NCBI GenBank assembly: GCA_951813295.1
Contig: CATOTI010000002.1
Location: 806,001 to 870,000, forward strand
Source of the DNA: an uncultured Pseudomonadales bacterium
GTDB taxonomy: Bacteria; Pseudomonadota; Gammaproteobacteria; Pseudomonadales; Azotimanducaceae
Reading direction: 5' to 3'
Length of the DNA stretch: 64,000 bases
Shown: piece after piece, positions 26,533 to 35,057 of the stretch
Layout: every line of letters starts with the position of its first letter
How positions within the stretch are numbered: the first letter of the stretch is position 1
Translations under genes and position numbers: made by a program
Notes under the pieces: generated by a model
What the model was told of the DNA's origin: nothing
The model's input: the letters and a program-made list of their open reading frames with translations, nothing else
Database searches by the model: none

Positions 26533-26756
26533 ATGAACGTAATGGAAGTAACGGAGTTTGACGACGGGATTGGTGACGCCATGCGGCAACTGCTTCCACA
26601 ACTGAGTCAGAGCGCGGATCCGCCATCGAACGAATTTGCCCGATCGATCGTCGACTCGGATGCGCTTCCCGACCTAGCCGCGTCGCCGCCAACGAGCTCT
26701 ACAAGAAAATCGGCTTCATGCCACGGGAAACGAACATCTATCGTTATCAGTTCTAA
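26533..26756 (+). pseudogene. GNAT acetyltransferase remnant with internal deletion and frameshift
   Basis: The frame from the ATG at 26533 encodes MNVMEVTEFDDGIGDAMRQL and on to FARSIVDSDA, which looks like the N-terminal half of a GNAT acetyltransferase. After about 26670 it turns into non-protein-like sequence, while another frame from about 26679 reads RVAANELYKKIGFMPRETNI and ends YRYQF-stop at 26756, the standard C-terminal GNAT motif B and tail. The middle of the domain (motif A, acetyl-CoA loop, about 70-80 residues) is missing. So this is a gene that lost its centre and reading frame. It lies 8 bp before the sulfotransferase gene. Confidence 0.75.
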
Positions 26757-26764
26757 CGCGTCCG

Positions 26765-27553
26765 ATGTCCGAGATCCCACCCGCCGGGCGTAGTCGAGCC
26801 CGTTCGCTCGAAGAGCTGAAAGCGCTCAACGAGAAACTCTTCGACGGTTCGAAGCTCGCCAACGCCCTGACCGACTACCGGCCCGATGCGACCGACGTGA
26901 TCATCACGCCGTACGCGAAATGCGGCACGACGTGGGTGCAACAGATCTTTCATACGCTGCGGTCGCGCGGCGACATGGATTTCGACGATATCTCTCGCGT
27001 CGTCCCCTGGATCGAAACAGCGCCGCTCATCGAGCTCGACATCAACGCACCACAGCGCGCGACGCCGCGAGGCTTCAAGAGCCACCTCGGCTACGACTAC
27101 ATTCCCAAGGGTGCGCGCTACATCAACGTGATTCGCGATCCTGTCGACGCCGCGTATTCCAGCTTCAAGTTCACCGAAGGCTGGTTCCTCGAGGCCGGTG
27201 CGGTGACCGCCGACGAGTTCGTCAGCGCCGACATTCCCAAAGCGCGCTATCACGAACATTTCCTGAGTTGGTGGCCGCATCGCGACGACGAAGACGTTCT
27301 GTACCTGGTCTACGAACACATGCGCGCTGACCTCGAAGAAACAATCCGAAAGATCGCAGCCTTCATCGACGTAGACCTAGACGATGAACTGTTCACGATC
27401 GCCTGCGAGCACGGTTCGTTCGATTTCATGACGCGCTACAAGGATCGTTTCGACGACGCGATGCTGCGCAAATTCAGTGAAGAGGCGATCCTGCCGCCCG
27501 GCAGCGAGGGCCAAGGTACGCGCCGGGAAGGTCGGCGTGACGACGTTGAGTGA
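26765..27553 (+). CDS. Sulfotransferase family protein (3' end frameshifted)
   Basis: A 262-aa frame with the PAPS-dependent sulfotransferase pattern. Seen: the 5'-phosphosulfate loop ITPYAKCGTTWVQQI, the 3'-phosphate loop RYINVIRDPVDAAYSSFKF, and the later YLVYEHMRADLEETIRKIAAFI helix. The last residues REGRRDDVE are not family-like, because the true C-terminus continues in another frame (see 27507-27650). A net +1 shift near 27500-27510 therefore truncates the conserved end, including the segment that usually closes over PAPS. Either the gene is decaying, or this is a sequence error, or the shift is tolerated. The adjacent GNAT gene is also broken. Confidence 0.85.
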   Translation: MSEIPPAGRSRARSLEELKALNEKLFDGSKLANALTDYRPDATDVIITPYAKCGTTWVQQIFHTLRSRGDMDFDDISRVVPWIETAPLIELDINAPQRATPRGFKSHLGYDYIPKGARYINVIRDPVDAAYSSFKFTEGWFLEAGAVTADEFVSADIPKARYHEHFLSWWPHRDDEDVLYLVYEHMRADLEETIRKIAAFIDVDLDDELFTIACEHGSFDFMTRYKDRFDDAMLRKFSEEAILPPGSEGQGTRREGRRDDVE

Positions 27554-27650
27554 CCCGGTGATCGACGCCCTCAACGCGACCTGGCGCGAACGCGTCACGC
27601 CCGTCACGGGATTCGATACCTACGAGGCGCTGATCGCGTCGCTCGCCTGA
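27507..27650 (+). other. Out-of-frame C-terminal tail of the sulfotransferase
   Basis: In the frame one base away from the preceding ORF the sequence reads AKVRAGKVGVTTLSDPVIDA then WRERVTPVTGFDTYEALIASLA and stop at 27650. This is the normal end of bacterial sulfotransferases of this type (GKVG loop, WREVVTPVTGFxxYEE helix). It has no start or ribosome site of its own, so it is the detached tail of the gene at 26765. Confidence 0.75.
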
Positions 27651-27750
27651 TCGCCACCGCGGTTGCATGTCGCTCGCGTTGCGTTAACTTGCCGCTGCCG
27701 ATCCTGCCAACGATCGGGCTCGGAACAGGTCGATTTTGAAGGGGTTCTCG

Positions 27751-28917
27751 ATGACGCTCGACGCCTTTCGTGAGGATGTTCGCCAATGGCTCGAAGCGGA
27801 ATGTCCGCCGGAGGCACGGGGTCCAGGTGAAGCCGTCCCCAACGGCGGCAACAAAGAACCCATTTCCGTCGCTGCAAAACGTTGGCTCGACCTCTGTGCC
27901 GAACGCGGTTTCACGGTCCCCAACTGGCCGGCGGAATACGGTGGCGCCGATCTCGATATGGATCACTACCTCGTCCTCCTCGAGGAAATGCGTCGGATCG
28001 ACGCGCGATCGCCGCTCGGCGGTATGGGCGTCGGGCTCATCGGCCCGACGCTCCTCGAGTTCGGTACGGACGACCAGAAGGCGCGCCACCTTCCTGCGAT
28101 AGCGCGAGGCGAAATTCGCTGGTGCCAGGGCTATAGCGAACCCGGCGCCGGTTCCGATCTCGCGAGCCTCAGTACCCGAGCCGTGGAGGAAGGCGAACAA
28201 TTCGTCATCAATGGCCAGAAGATCTGGACGTCCGGCGCCGATCTCGCGGATTGGATGTTCTGTCTCACACGGACAGACGCCGATGCCTCGAAGCACGAGG
28301 GCATCAGCTTGCTGCTCTTGACGATGGATCAGCCCGGCGTCACGGTGCGGCCGATTCGCCTCATCAGCGGCTCGTCACCGTTCTGCGAGACGTTTTTCGA
28401 CAACGCGATCGCCCAGAAGGACGACCTCGTCGGGCAGAAGAACCGCGGCTGGACGGTCGGCAAGCGGCTGCTCCAACACGAACGCTCCGGCATTCGAATC
28501 CTCGCCGGCGGATCCGCCGCACCCGTCAAGCGCCGCAACCGGGTCTTGGACTGGTATCACGCCCTCGAAAATCCCGACCACGATTTCCGCACGCGCGTGC
28601 TGGATTTCGAAATGCGCCGACACGCGTTCCGACTCACCCAGCGTCGGAGCGTTGATGAATCGGATAGCGATCAGACGCCCGGACCACAAACGTCGATCTT
28701 CGAACTCGTGGGCTCCGGTCTCGAGATCGAAGAAGCGGAGATCTTGAACGAGATGCTCGGTTTCCGCGGCCTCGGCTGGGAAGGCATCGGCTTCGCGGCA
28801 CTCGAGCGTGACACGACGCGCCATTGGCTCAGCATCAAGCGTCGCGCGATCGCCCGCGGCTCGAACGAGATTCAGCGCAACATCATCGCAAAGCGTGTTC
28901 TCGGACTTCCGGACTAG
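27751..28917 (+). CDS. Acyl-CoA dehydrogenase
   Basis: A 388-aa FAD-dependent acyl-CoA dehydrogenase that introduces a 2,3-double bond into acyl-CoA. Seen: N-terminal helical domain with NWPAEYGGADLD, the middle beta domain with CQGYSEPGAGSDLASLSTRA and FVINGQKIWTSGA (FAD binding), and the C-terminal helical domain ending ARGSNEIQRNIIAKRVLGLP. Length is typical. The ATG at 27751 has GAAGGGG about six bases upstream; a TTG at 27736 is less likely. It starts a plus-strand operon: ACAD, MBL hydrolase (3-bp gap), ABC-A, ABC-B, sialidase. Confidence 0.92.
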   Translation: MTLDAFREDVRQWLEAECPPEARGPGEAVPNGGNKEPISVAAKRWLDLCAERGFTVPNWPAEYGGADLDMDHYLVLLEEMRRIDARSPLGGMGVGLIGPTLLEFGTDDQKARHLPAIARGEIRWCQGYSEPGAGSDLASLSTRAVEEGEQFVINGQKIWTSGADLADWMFCLTRTDADASKHEGISLLLLTMDQPGVTVRPIRLISGSSPFCETFFDNAIAQKDDLVGQKNRGWTVGKRLLQHERSGIRILAGGSAAPVKRRNRVLDWYHALENPDHDFRTRVLDFEMRRHAFRLTQRRSVDESDSDQTPGPQTSIFELVGSGLEIEEAEILNEMLGFRGLGWEGIGFAALERDTTRHWLSIKRRAIARGSNEIQRNIIAKRVLGLPD

Positions 28918-28920
28918 CCG

Positions 28921-29958
28921 ATGCGTAAGTTTGTCATCGGGGTCGCCATCGTCGCGGTCACGGCCGTAGCGGCTTGGGTCGCCTACCAGCAGCGCAGCGT
29001 GCAGGCATGGCTGATGAGTCAAGCCGCCGCCGTCATGCTCACCGCCGCACCTGACGAACCGTCGTCGACACTCGAGGTTCACGTCTGCGGTAGCGCATCA
29101 CCTCTTGGCAACACGCCCGATCGAGCGCAAGCGTGCCTCGCCGTCCGTACCGCCGAGCACTTCTTCCTGTTCGACATCGGCGACCGATCTGCTTCCACCC
29201 TCGGCCGGCTCGGAATGCCGATGGCGCGTCTTCGGGGCATCTTCCTCACACATCTGCACTCGGATCACTTCAGCGATCTCGCCGACGTCAAGCTCGCCGC
29301 TTGGGTGGCGGGCAAGCCTGAACCGCTGACAATCCACGGCCCCGTGGGGACGGCAAAAATCGTCGACGGGTTCAATACGAGCTACAGCCTCGATCACGGG
29401 TACCGGGTCGAGCACCACACCGACGCGATCTTGCCACCCGAAAACGGTTGGCTCGTCGCGCGTGAACATTCACCCGGCATCGTCTGGCAGGACGAAAGGC
29501 TCACGATAACGGCGATCGAGGTGGTACACCTGCCGATCGAGCCGGCGTTCGGCTATCGGGTTGACTATCTCGACCGATCGGTCGTCATCAGTGGCGACAC
29601 GATCGTGGTCGAGGAACTCGTCGATGCATCGCGCGGCGCCGACGTGGTCTTCCATGACGCCCTTTCGCGACCCATGCTCGACCCGATGATCGAAGCCGCC
29701 CAAGCGGCAGGACTCGACCGGATCGCGCACATCATGGTCGACGTCATCGACTATCACGCGGACAGCGTGCGCCTTGATCAGGCGTACGCGGCGACCGATA
29801 TCGGTCAACTCGTTCTCTATCACCTCGTGCCCGCACCACCCAACGATCTCGCCCGACGGTTGTTTCGTCAGGGTTTGCGCGACTCGACGCTGCTCGCCTA
29901 TGACGGTATGCACGTGGTGCTGCCGGTCGGCTCAACAGAAATCCTGATCGACCCATGA
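28921..29958 (+). CDS. MBL-fold metallohydrolase, membrane-anchored
   Basis: A 345-aa metallo-beta-lactamase-fold hydrolase. Seen: an N-terminal hydrophobic anchor or signal (FVIGVAIVAVTAVAAWVAY), then FFLFDIGDRS, the zinc motif FLTHLHSDHFSD (HxHxDH, about residues 111-116), VVISGDTIV with the bridging Asp, and a distal LVLYHLVPAP histidine. The arrangement is RNase Z/arylsulfatase-like, but with a periplasmic location it is more likely an esterase or phosphodiesterase. ATG starts 3 bases after the ACAD stop, so translationally coupled; 29 bp to the ABC gene. The substrate is unknown. Confidence 0.88.
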   Translation: MRKFVIGVAIVAVTAVAAWVAYQQRSVQAWLMSQAAAVMLTAAPDEPSSTLEVHVCGSASPLGNTPDRAQACLAVRTAEHFFLFDIGDRSASTLGRLGMPMARLRGIFLTHLHSDHFSDLADVKLAAWVAGKPEPLTIHGPVGTAKIVDGFNTSYSLDHGYRVEHHTDAILPPENGWLVAREHSPGIVWQDERLTITAIEVVHLPIEPAFGYRVDYLDRSVVISGDTIVVEELVDASRGADVVFHDALSRPMLDPMIEAAQAAGLDRIAHIMVDVIDYHADSVRLDQAYAATDIGQLVLYHLVPAPPNDLARRLFRQGLRDSTLLAYDGMHVVLPVGSTEILIDP

Positions 29959-29987
29959 TCCCCAACGAAGCCGATGGGCCCGACTAA

Positions 29988-31943
29988 GTGTCCGTCACCG
30001 AGTCGCTCCGTATCGACCCGGCCAGCACGGCCGACGACGAGTTTCGTCTCGTCGGCATCGTTCGGCGAACGTGGCCGTACATCCGCCCCCAGCTTTCCCA
30101 CGTCATCACCTGGATCACGCTGACGCTCTTCGTCGAAGCCATCTTCTTTGCGATCGCGCTACCGGCGTCGGACATCTTCAACAACAAGGTCGTGCAGGGC
30201 GAATACCTCGAGCCGTTGCAGGCCGAGATCCTGATGCTCGACGAGACCTACATCGACACCAGTGCGGGCGTCGCGAGCGAGACCACGGACTCGGCGGATC
30301 CCGACCTGACACAAGCGCAGCGCCGCCTGGTCCGGGATCGGCTCTTCATCGTTTTCGGAATCGTCGCATTGCTCGTCTTCGCCCTCGTCCCGGCGGTTGA
30401 GTTGTACAAGACGTGGATCCTGCAGCGGATCAACCAGAACCTCCGCACCACGATGATCGAGCGCGCCGAACACTTGAGCCTGCGCTACCACGTCCAAGCC
30501 CGCGCGGGCGACGCGATCTACCGGGTCTACCAGGACAGCGCGATGATCACCAAGGTCATCCAACAAGCGGTCCTCGAACCGGTGAACGGGCTCTTTCAGT
30601 CCGGTTTCGCCTTCGTCGTGCTTTGTCTCTTCAGCCCCGTACTCGGTGTGCTTTTCCTCGTCGCCATCGTGCCGATCGTCTGGTTCGTGCGCTGGTACAC
30701 GCCGCGGCTGCGATACCGATCGCGGTTGGCCCGTATGCGTTCGAGTGATCTGACGTCGCGTGTTCAGGAAGTCTTCGCCGCAACGAAACTCATCAAAGCC
30801 AACCAAGCCGAAGCCGTGATCGACGCTCAGTTCGGCCAGGACGCCACTGACGCGATCGATGCCGCTTTCTGGCTACGCGTCGAATTCCACTTCATCCGCA
30901 CGGCCGTGATGTTTCTTTCGGCCCTGACCCTCTTCGTCGCTTACTACCTGATGGCCGAATGGACCGTCGCGGGCGACCCGACGTTCGCCGTCGGCGCGAT
31001 CGCCATCGTCGGGTTCGTCGCGTGGAACCTGGGTGCCTTCCAGAACGCCACCGGGCGCAGCGACGAGTTCATCGAAAACGGGCGTTGGCTCGTCTACCTG
31101 TGGACCGTGTTGCAGGATCTGAGTGCCGGACTCAATCGCGCGTTCTTCCTGCTGGATCTCGAACCCGAAATCCGTGACAGCATCGAGACGAACGCTTTCC
31201 CGACTGCTGTCAACGAGGTCACCTTCCGGAACGTTAGTTTTCGCTACGAACCCGACGTACCGCTCCTGAACGGCGTCGACCTCACCGCCCGGCGCGGCAC
31301 GATCACGGCTCTCGTCGGCGCGACCGGGAGTGGTAAATCGACGATTGCATCGTTGCTCCTTCGGCTCTACGAAGTCGACGACGGGTCGATCGCGATCAAC
31401 GGCGTCGACATCCGCGATCTCAAGGTCGACGAACTCCGACGCGAGATCGCGATCGCGTTGCAGCAGAACGTGCTGTTCGCGGCCACCATCAAAGACAACA
31501 TCGCCTACGCGAGTCAGGCGGATCTCGAGCAGGTGCAAGCCGCCGCGCGGATCGCGCTCGCCGCGGAGTTCATCGAGGAACTCGAGCAGGGATACGACAC
31601 GGAGCTTGGCGAGCGGGGCGGGAAGCTCTCGACGGGCCAGCGCCAGCGTTTATCGATCGCGCGCGCGGTCGTGCGCGACACGAAGATCCTTGTTCTCGAC
31701 GAACCGACTGCTTCACTCGACGCAGAGACCGAACACCAGGTCCTGACGAACTTGAGCGAATGGGCTCGAGATCGAATCGTCTTTCTCATCACTCATCGTC
31801 TGTCGACGATCAGGAACGCCGATCAAATCGCCTTCCTCAAGGACGGCGTCATCAGCGAAATCGGAAGGCACGAGGAACTGATCGCCCGAAACGGCGACTA
31901 CAAACGTTTCATCGACGCTGAGACGCTCGGGGCCGACGAATGA
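29988..31943 (+). CDS. ABC exporter, permease-ATPase subunit A (LSTGQ type)
   Basis: A 651-aa ABC exporter half, paralogue of the protein at 22542. Seen: the first extracytoplasmic loop with LMLDETYI and an acidic stretch, coupling block AGDAIYRVYQDSA identical over most of its length to the paralogue, Walker A GATGSGKST, Q-loop ALQQNVLF, signature LSTGQRQR, Walker B ILVLDEPTA and switch THRLST. GTG start at 29988. Its stop overlaps the B-subunit start (ATGA), so they are made together and should form a heterodimer. Substrate unknown. Confidence 0.93.
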   Translation: MSVTESLRIDPASTADDEFRLVGIVRRTWPYIRPQLSHVITWITLTLFVEAIFFAIALPASDIFNNKVVQGEYLEPLQAEILMLDETYIDTSAGVASETTDSADPDLTQAQRRLVRDRLFIVFGIVALLVFALVPAVELYKTWILQRINQNLRTTMIERAEHLSLRYHVQARAGDAIYRVYQDSAMITKVIQQAVLEPVNGLFQSGFAFVVLCLFSPVLGVLFLVAIVPIVWFVRWYTPRLRYRSRLARMRSSDLTSRVQEVFAATKLIKANQAEAVIDAQFGQDATDAIDAAFWLRVEFHFIRTAVMFLSALTLFVAYYLMAEWTVAGDPTFAVGAIAIVGFVAWNLGAFQNATGRSDEFIENGRWLVYLWTVLQDLSAGLNRAFFLLDLEPEIRDSIETNAFPTAVNEVTFRNVSFRYEPDVPLLNGVDLTARRGTITALVGATGSGKSTIASLLLRLYEVDDGSIAINGVDIRDLKVDELRREIAIALQQNVLFAATIKDNIAYASQADLEQVQAAARIALAAEFIEELEQGYDTELGERGGKLSTGQRQRLSIARAVVRDTKILVLDEPTASLDAETEHQVLTNLSEWARDRIVFLITHRLSTIRNADQIAFLKDGVISEIGRHEELIARNGDYKRFIDAETLGADE

Positions 31944-33919
31944 GCGAAACGACGCCCTCGGCATTCGAAACCCAGACGTTCGACGATCGAATCGACGTCG
32001 ACGTCAAAATCGGAAGCGCCGACGTATTCGCCATCATCAAGCGCTCGCTCGGCTACCTCCGCGACTTCAGGCATCTCCTGACGGCGAAGATCGTGCTGGT
32101 GCTCGTATCGATCATTCCGGGGATCGTCATCGTCTGGTTGCCCAAGATCATGACGGATCAGGTCGTTCTGGGCCGCCCGTTCCACGACGACGAAGTACCT
32201 TTTCCGCCGTACATGATGCCGTTCGTCAATCTCATTCGTGATTGGTCACAAATGGAGATCATGGGCGCCGTCATCGCGCTTTTTGTGCTGGTGCTCTTCA
32301 TCTTCGGGCGCGGCGAAAACAGCGTGGAACTCGCCCAGGGCGAGGACAGTGCGACGCAATCCGAAAACGCGATGAACGCCGGTTCCAGCGCGACCTCGGG
32401 GATCGTCGGGTTCATCGAAACGCTCGTTCACGTCCGCCTGTCGCAGCATCTCACCAACCGAATTCGGAGCGACCTCTTCGCCCGGATGAAGGAATTGCCG
32501 ACGACGACCCTCGACGACCAACGAATCGGCGACGCGGTCTATCGAGTGATGTACGACGCCACCCAGTTACCGAGCCTCTGCCACCTGATCACGCTTCGTC
32601 CGATCATCACCATCGTCGGCGCCGCCGTCATGATCTATCTGATGAACTACAGCTACGGCGACGTCGCACCGGAGCTCATCTACTTTGCACTCGCACTCAT
32701 TCCGCTGAGCCTGATCACGACCGTACCGCTCGCGCCACTGTTTCGCCGCGTCGAGCAAAACAGCCGCGCCGCGGGCTCGGCTACCACGAACGCGCTCGAG
32801 CAGAGCCTCGGCAACATCCGCCTCGTCCAAAGCCTCGGCGGGATGTCGGAGGAGCTCAAGTCGGTCGACGAGAAGAGCCAGACGTCGTTCCGTCAGTTCT
32901 TCTATGTTCGTGTCGTCGGCGTCCTCGTTTACTTCGCGAGCCTGGCCGCGCTCATCGGCATGACGATCTATGCCGCCCTCGGCATATCGAACGACGTCAT
33001 CGCCGGACGACTAACGGTCGGTGATTTCTGGGTCATCGGCACCTTCTTCTTCGGCCTCGGTGAAGCGGCGCTCGGCATCGGCACGTTGTGGATCACCGCC
33101 CAAGGCCACAGCGCAGCACTGCGGCGCGTGTTCTTCTTCATCGATCAGAAGACCGAGCGAGACGACGCCGCCGGCGAGATCACATTCGGCGACTCAGTCC
33201 GGTTCGACGGCGTCGACTACCACTACCCGAACGGTAGGGCGGCTCTACGCGACATCAACCTCGAGCTCTCGGCCGGGGAGGTCGTCGCGATCGTCGGCGC
33301 GACGGGAAGCGGTAAGACGAGCCTTGCGTACATGATTCCGGGATTCCTGAGGCCTACGCGCGGCTCGATGTGGATCGATGACGTCGACAGTGCTTCGATC
33401 TCGGTCGAATCGCTCCGTGCGAACGCCACCTATGTCTTCCAGGAGCACCAACTCCTCTCGACATCGATCCGCGAAAACCTGGCGCTGGCGAAACCCGACG
33501 CGACTGACGACGAAATGCGCGAAGCGCTCACCACGGCGGGCGCCATCGACTTCGTCACGGACCTACCGGCTGGTCTCGACACAGTCCTCGGCCGGTCCGG
33601 CGATACGCTCTCGGTCGGACAACAACAACGTCTCTGCATCGCTCGCGGTCTGATCCGCAAGACGCCGATTCTCGTCCTGGACGAGCCGACGGCGGCACTC
33701 GATCCAGAAACGGAAAACGCCCTCGTAACAGCGCTCAGGAAACCGGATGACGCGCGCCTGGTCGTGATCATTGCGCATCGGTTATCGACGATACGACGCG
33801 CCGATCGCATCATTTTTCTCGACGATGGCGAGATTCGTGATGTCGGCAGACACGATGAGCTGATGGCGAGCGACACGGGTTATCGGCGCTACGTGGAACT
33901 GCAGTCCGGGAGCGGCTGA
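31940..33919 (+). CDS. ABC exporter, permease-ATPase subunit B (LSVGQ type)
   Basis: A 659-aa ABC exporter half, paralogue of 20590. Seen: inserted loop with VPFPPYMMP after TM1, a soluble insert with QSENAMNAGSS before TM3, the block DAVYRVMYDATQLP, Walker A GATGSGKTS, Q-loop VFQEHQLL, signature LSVGQQQR, Walker B ILVLDEPTA with the Glu, and switch AHRLST. The inserts are shared with the other B subunit and unlike ordinary MsbA-type exporters. Its stop TGA overlaps the ATG of the sialidase gene by one base (TGATG), suggesting coupling. Confidence 0.93.
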   Translation: MSETTPSAFETQTFDDRIDVDVKIGSADVFAIIKRSLGYLRDFRHLLTAKIVLVLVSIIPGIVIVWLPKIMTDQVVLGRPFHDDEVPFPPYMMPFVNLIRDWSQMEIMGAVIALFVLVLFIFGRGENSVELAQGEDSATQSENAMNAGSSATSGIVGFIETLVHVRLSQHLTNRIRSDLFARMKELPTTTLDDQRIGDAVYRVMYDATQLPSLCHLITLRPIITIVGAAVMIYLMNYSYGDVAPELIYFALALIPLSLITTVPLAPLFRRVEQNSRAAGSATTNALEQSLGNIRLVQSLGGMSEELKSVDEKSQTSFRQFFYVRVVGVLVYFASLAALIGMTIYAALGISNDVIAGRLTVGDFWVIGTFFFGLGEAALGIGTLWITAQGHSAALRRVFFFIDQKTERDDAAGEITFGDSVRFDGVDYHYPNGRAALRDINLELSAGEVVAIVGATGSGKTSLAYMIPGFLRPTRGSMWIDDVDSASISVESLRANATYVFQEHQLLSTSIRENLALAKPDATDDEMREALTTAGAIDFVTDLPAGLDTVLGRSGDTLSVGQQQRLCIARGLIRKTPILVLDEPTAALDPETENALVTALRKPDDARLVVIIAHRLSTIRRADRIIFLDDGEIRDVGRHDELMASDTGYRRYVELQSGSG

Positions 33920-35049
33920 TGTTTGAGACTCAGGATCTATTCGAGGCACGAACGGGTGGATATCACGTCTATCGGATTCCCGGTCTCGTGGTCACGCCCC
34001 GCGGGACGGTGCTTGCCCATACCGAAGCCAGGAAGGGCACCGGGGGCGATTGGGATCCGATCGACATCGTGATGCGACGTAGCGAGGACGGAGGAAGAAC
34101 CTTCGGCGATCCGTATCTCGTCCTCGACCATCGCGACTTCGGCGGCGAAGCACCCGTCAACAACTTCACGTGCATGAGCGATCGCGTGACCGGCCACGTC
34201 GAAGTGCTCTTCTGTCACGATTACGCGCGCGTCTACGCCATGCGAAGCACCGACGACGGGCGAACGTTCAGCGACCCGCGGGACATCACTCCCGTTTTCG
34301 AAACCTATCGGGATCGATACCCGTGGCGCGTCGTCGCCGTGGGCCCTGGTCACAGCATTCAACTCGAAAGCGGTCGATTGGTGGTCGCCGTCTGGATGTC
34401 GGACGGCACCAGTCGGGAGTTCGGACCCGACAAACGCGGGCACCGACCCTCCGAGGTGGGTGTCGTTGTCAGTGACGACCACGGCGAGACGTGGCAGGCA
34501 GGCGATATCGTCGTACGCAACACCAACGAGTTCCGCCATCCGAACGAGACATGCACCGTCGAACTCGGCAATGGCGATGTCCTTTTCAACGTGCGCAGCG
34601 AGTCGCACACGCATCGCCGTCTCGTGACGACGAGTTCGAACGGACTCACCGAATGGAGCGAACCGCGTTTCGACGATGCGCTCGTCGAGCCGATCTGTTT
34701 CGGCAGCATGATCGGCTTCGATCGGGCTATCCAACGCCATATCGTTTTCGCGAACCCCGGTGTGCTCGAGCGAACCATGCCCGGCGGCCCCAAGGATCGT
34801 GGCATCGGTCCTGACGAGACGGGCCGCATCTACGATCGCAAGCACCTCACCGCCCGGCTTTCCACTGACGACTGTCACACCTGGCGCGCGAGTCGATGCA
34901 TCGAACCCGGACCGTCCGGCTACTCCGATCTTGCGGTGTTGCCGGACGGCACGCTCCTCTGCCTTTACGAGTGCGGCCTCAAGGAGCGCATGTTCGATGA
35001 CCGCTACCTGCGCCTCGCGCGGTTCGATCTCGACTGGCTGAAAGGGTAA
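33919..35049 (+). CDS. Sialidase-fold (BNR repeat) exo-glycosidase
   Basis: A 376-aa six-bladed sialidase-fold protein. Seen: the start-of-fold YRIPGLVVT with the first carboxylate-binding Arg, four Asp-box repeats (SEDGGRTF, STDDGRTF, SDDHGETW, STDDCHTW), ELGNGDVLFNVRS carrying a Glu and Arg in the expected order, and PSGYSDLAVLPDG with the likely nucleophile Tyr. No signal peptide is visible, so it would act in the cytoplasm unless exported otherwise. It is the last gene of the ABC operon (overlap TGATG) and converges with the oxidoreductase gene (8 bp). Activity on sialic acid itself is not assured. Confidence 0.88.
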   Translation: MFETQDLFEARTGGYHVYRIPGLVVTPRGTVLAHTEARKGTGGDWDPIDIVMRRSEDGGRTFGDPYLVLDHRDFGGEAPVNNFTCMSDRVTGHVEVLFCHDYARVYAMRSTDDGRTFSDPRDITPVFETYRDRYPWRVVAVGPGHSIQLESGRLVVAVWMSDGTSREFGPDKRGHRPSEVGVVVSDDHGETWQAGDIVVRNTNEFRHPNETCTVELGNGDVLFNVRSESHTHRRLVTTSSNGLTEWSEPRFDDALVEPICFGSMIGFDRAIQRHIVFANPGVLERTMPGGPKDRGIGPDETGRIYDRKHLTARLSTDDCHTWRASRCIEPGPSGYSDLAVLPDGTLLCLYECGLKERMFDDRYLRLARFDLDWLKG

Positions 35050-35057
35050 CGGGACCC

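Noticed and set aside
27551-27553. TGA of the sulfotransferase as selenocysteine or readthrough
   Set aside because: The downstream family-like tail is in another frame, so a frameshift explains it and the TGA is a by-product.
20590-33919. The ABC region as a typical NRPS/PKS biosynthetic cluster
   Set aside because: No condensation, ketosynthase, adenylation or carrier domain is present.
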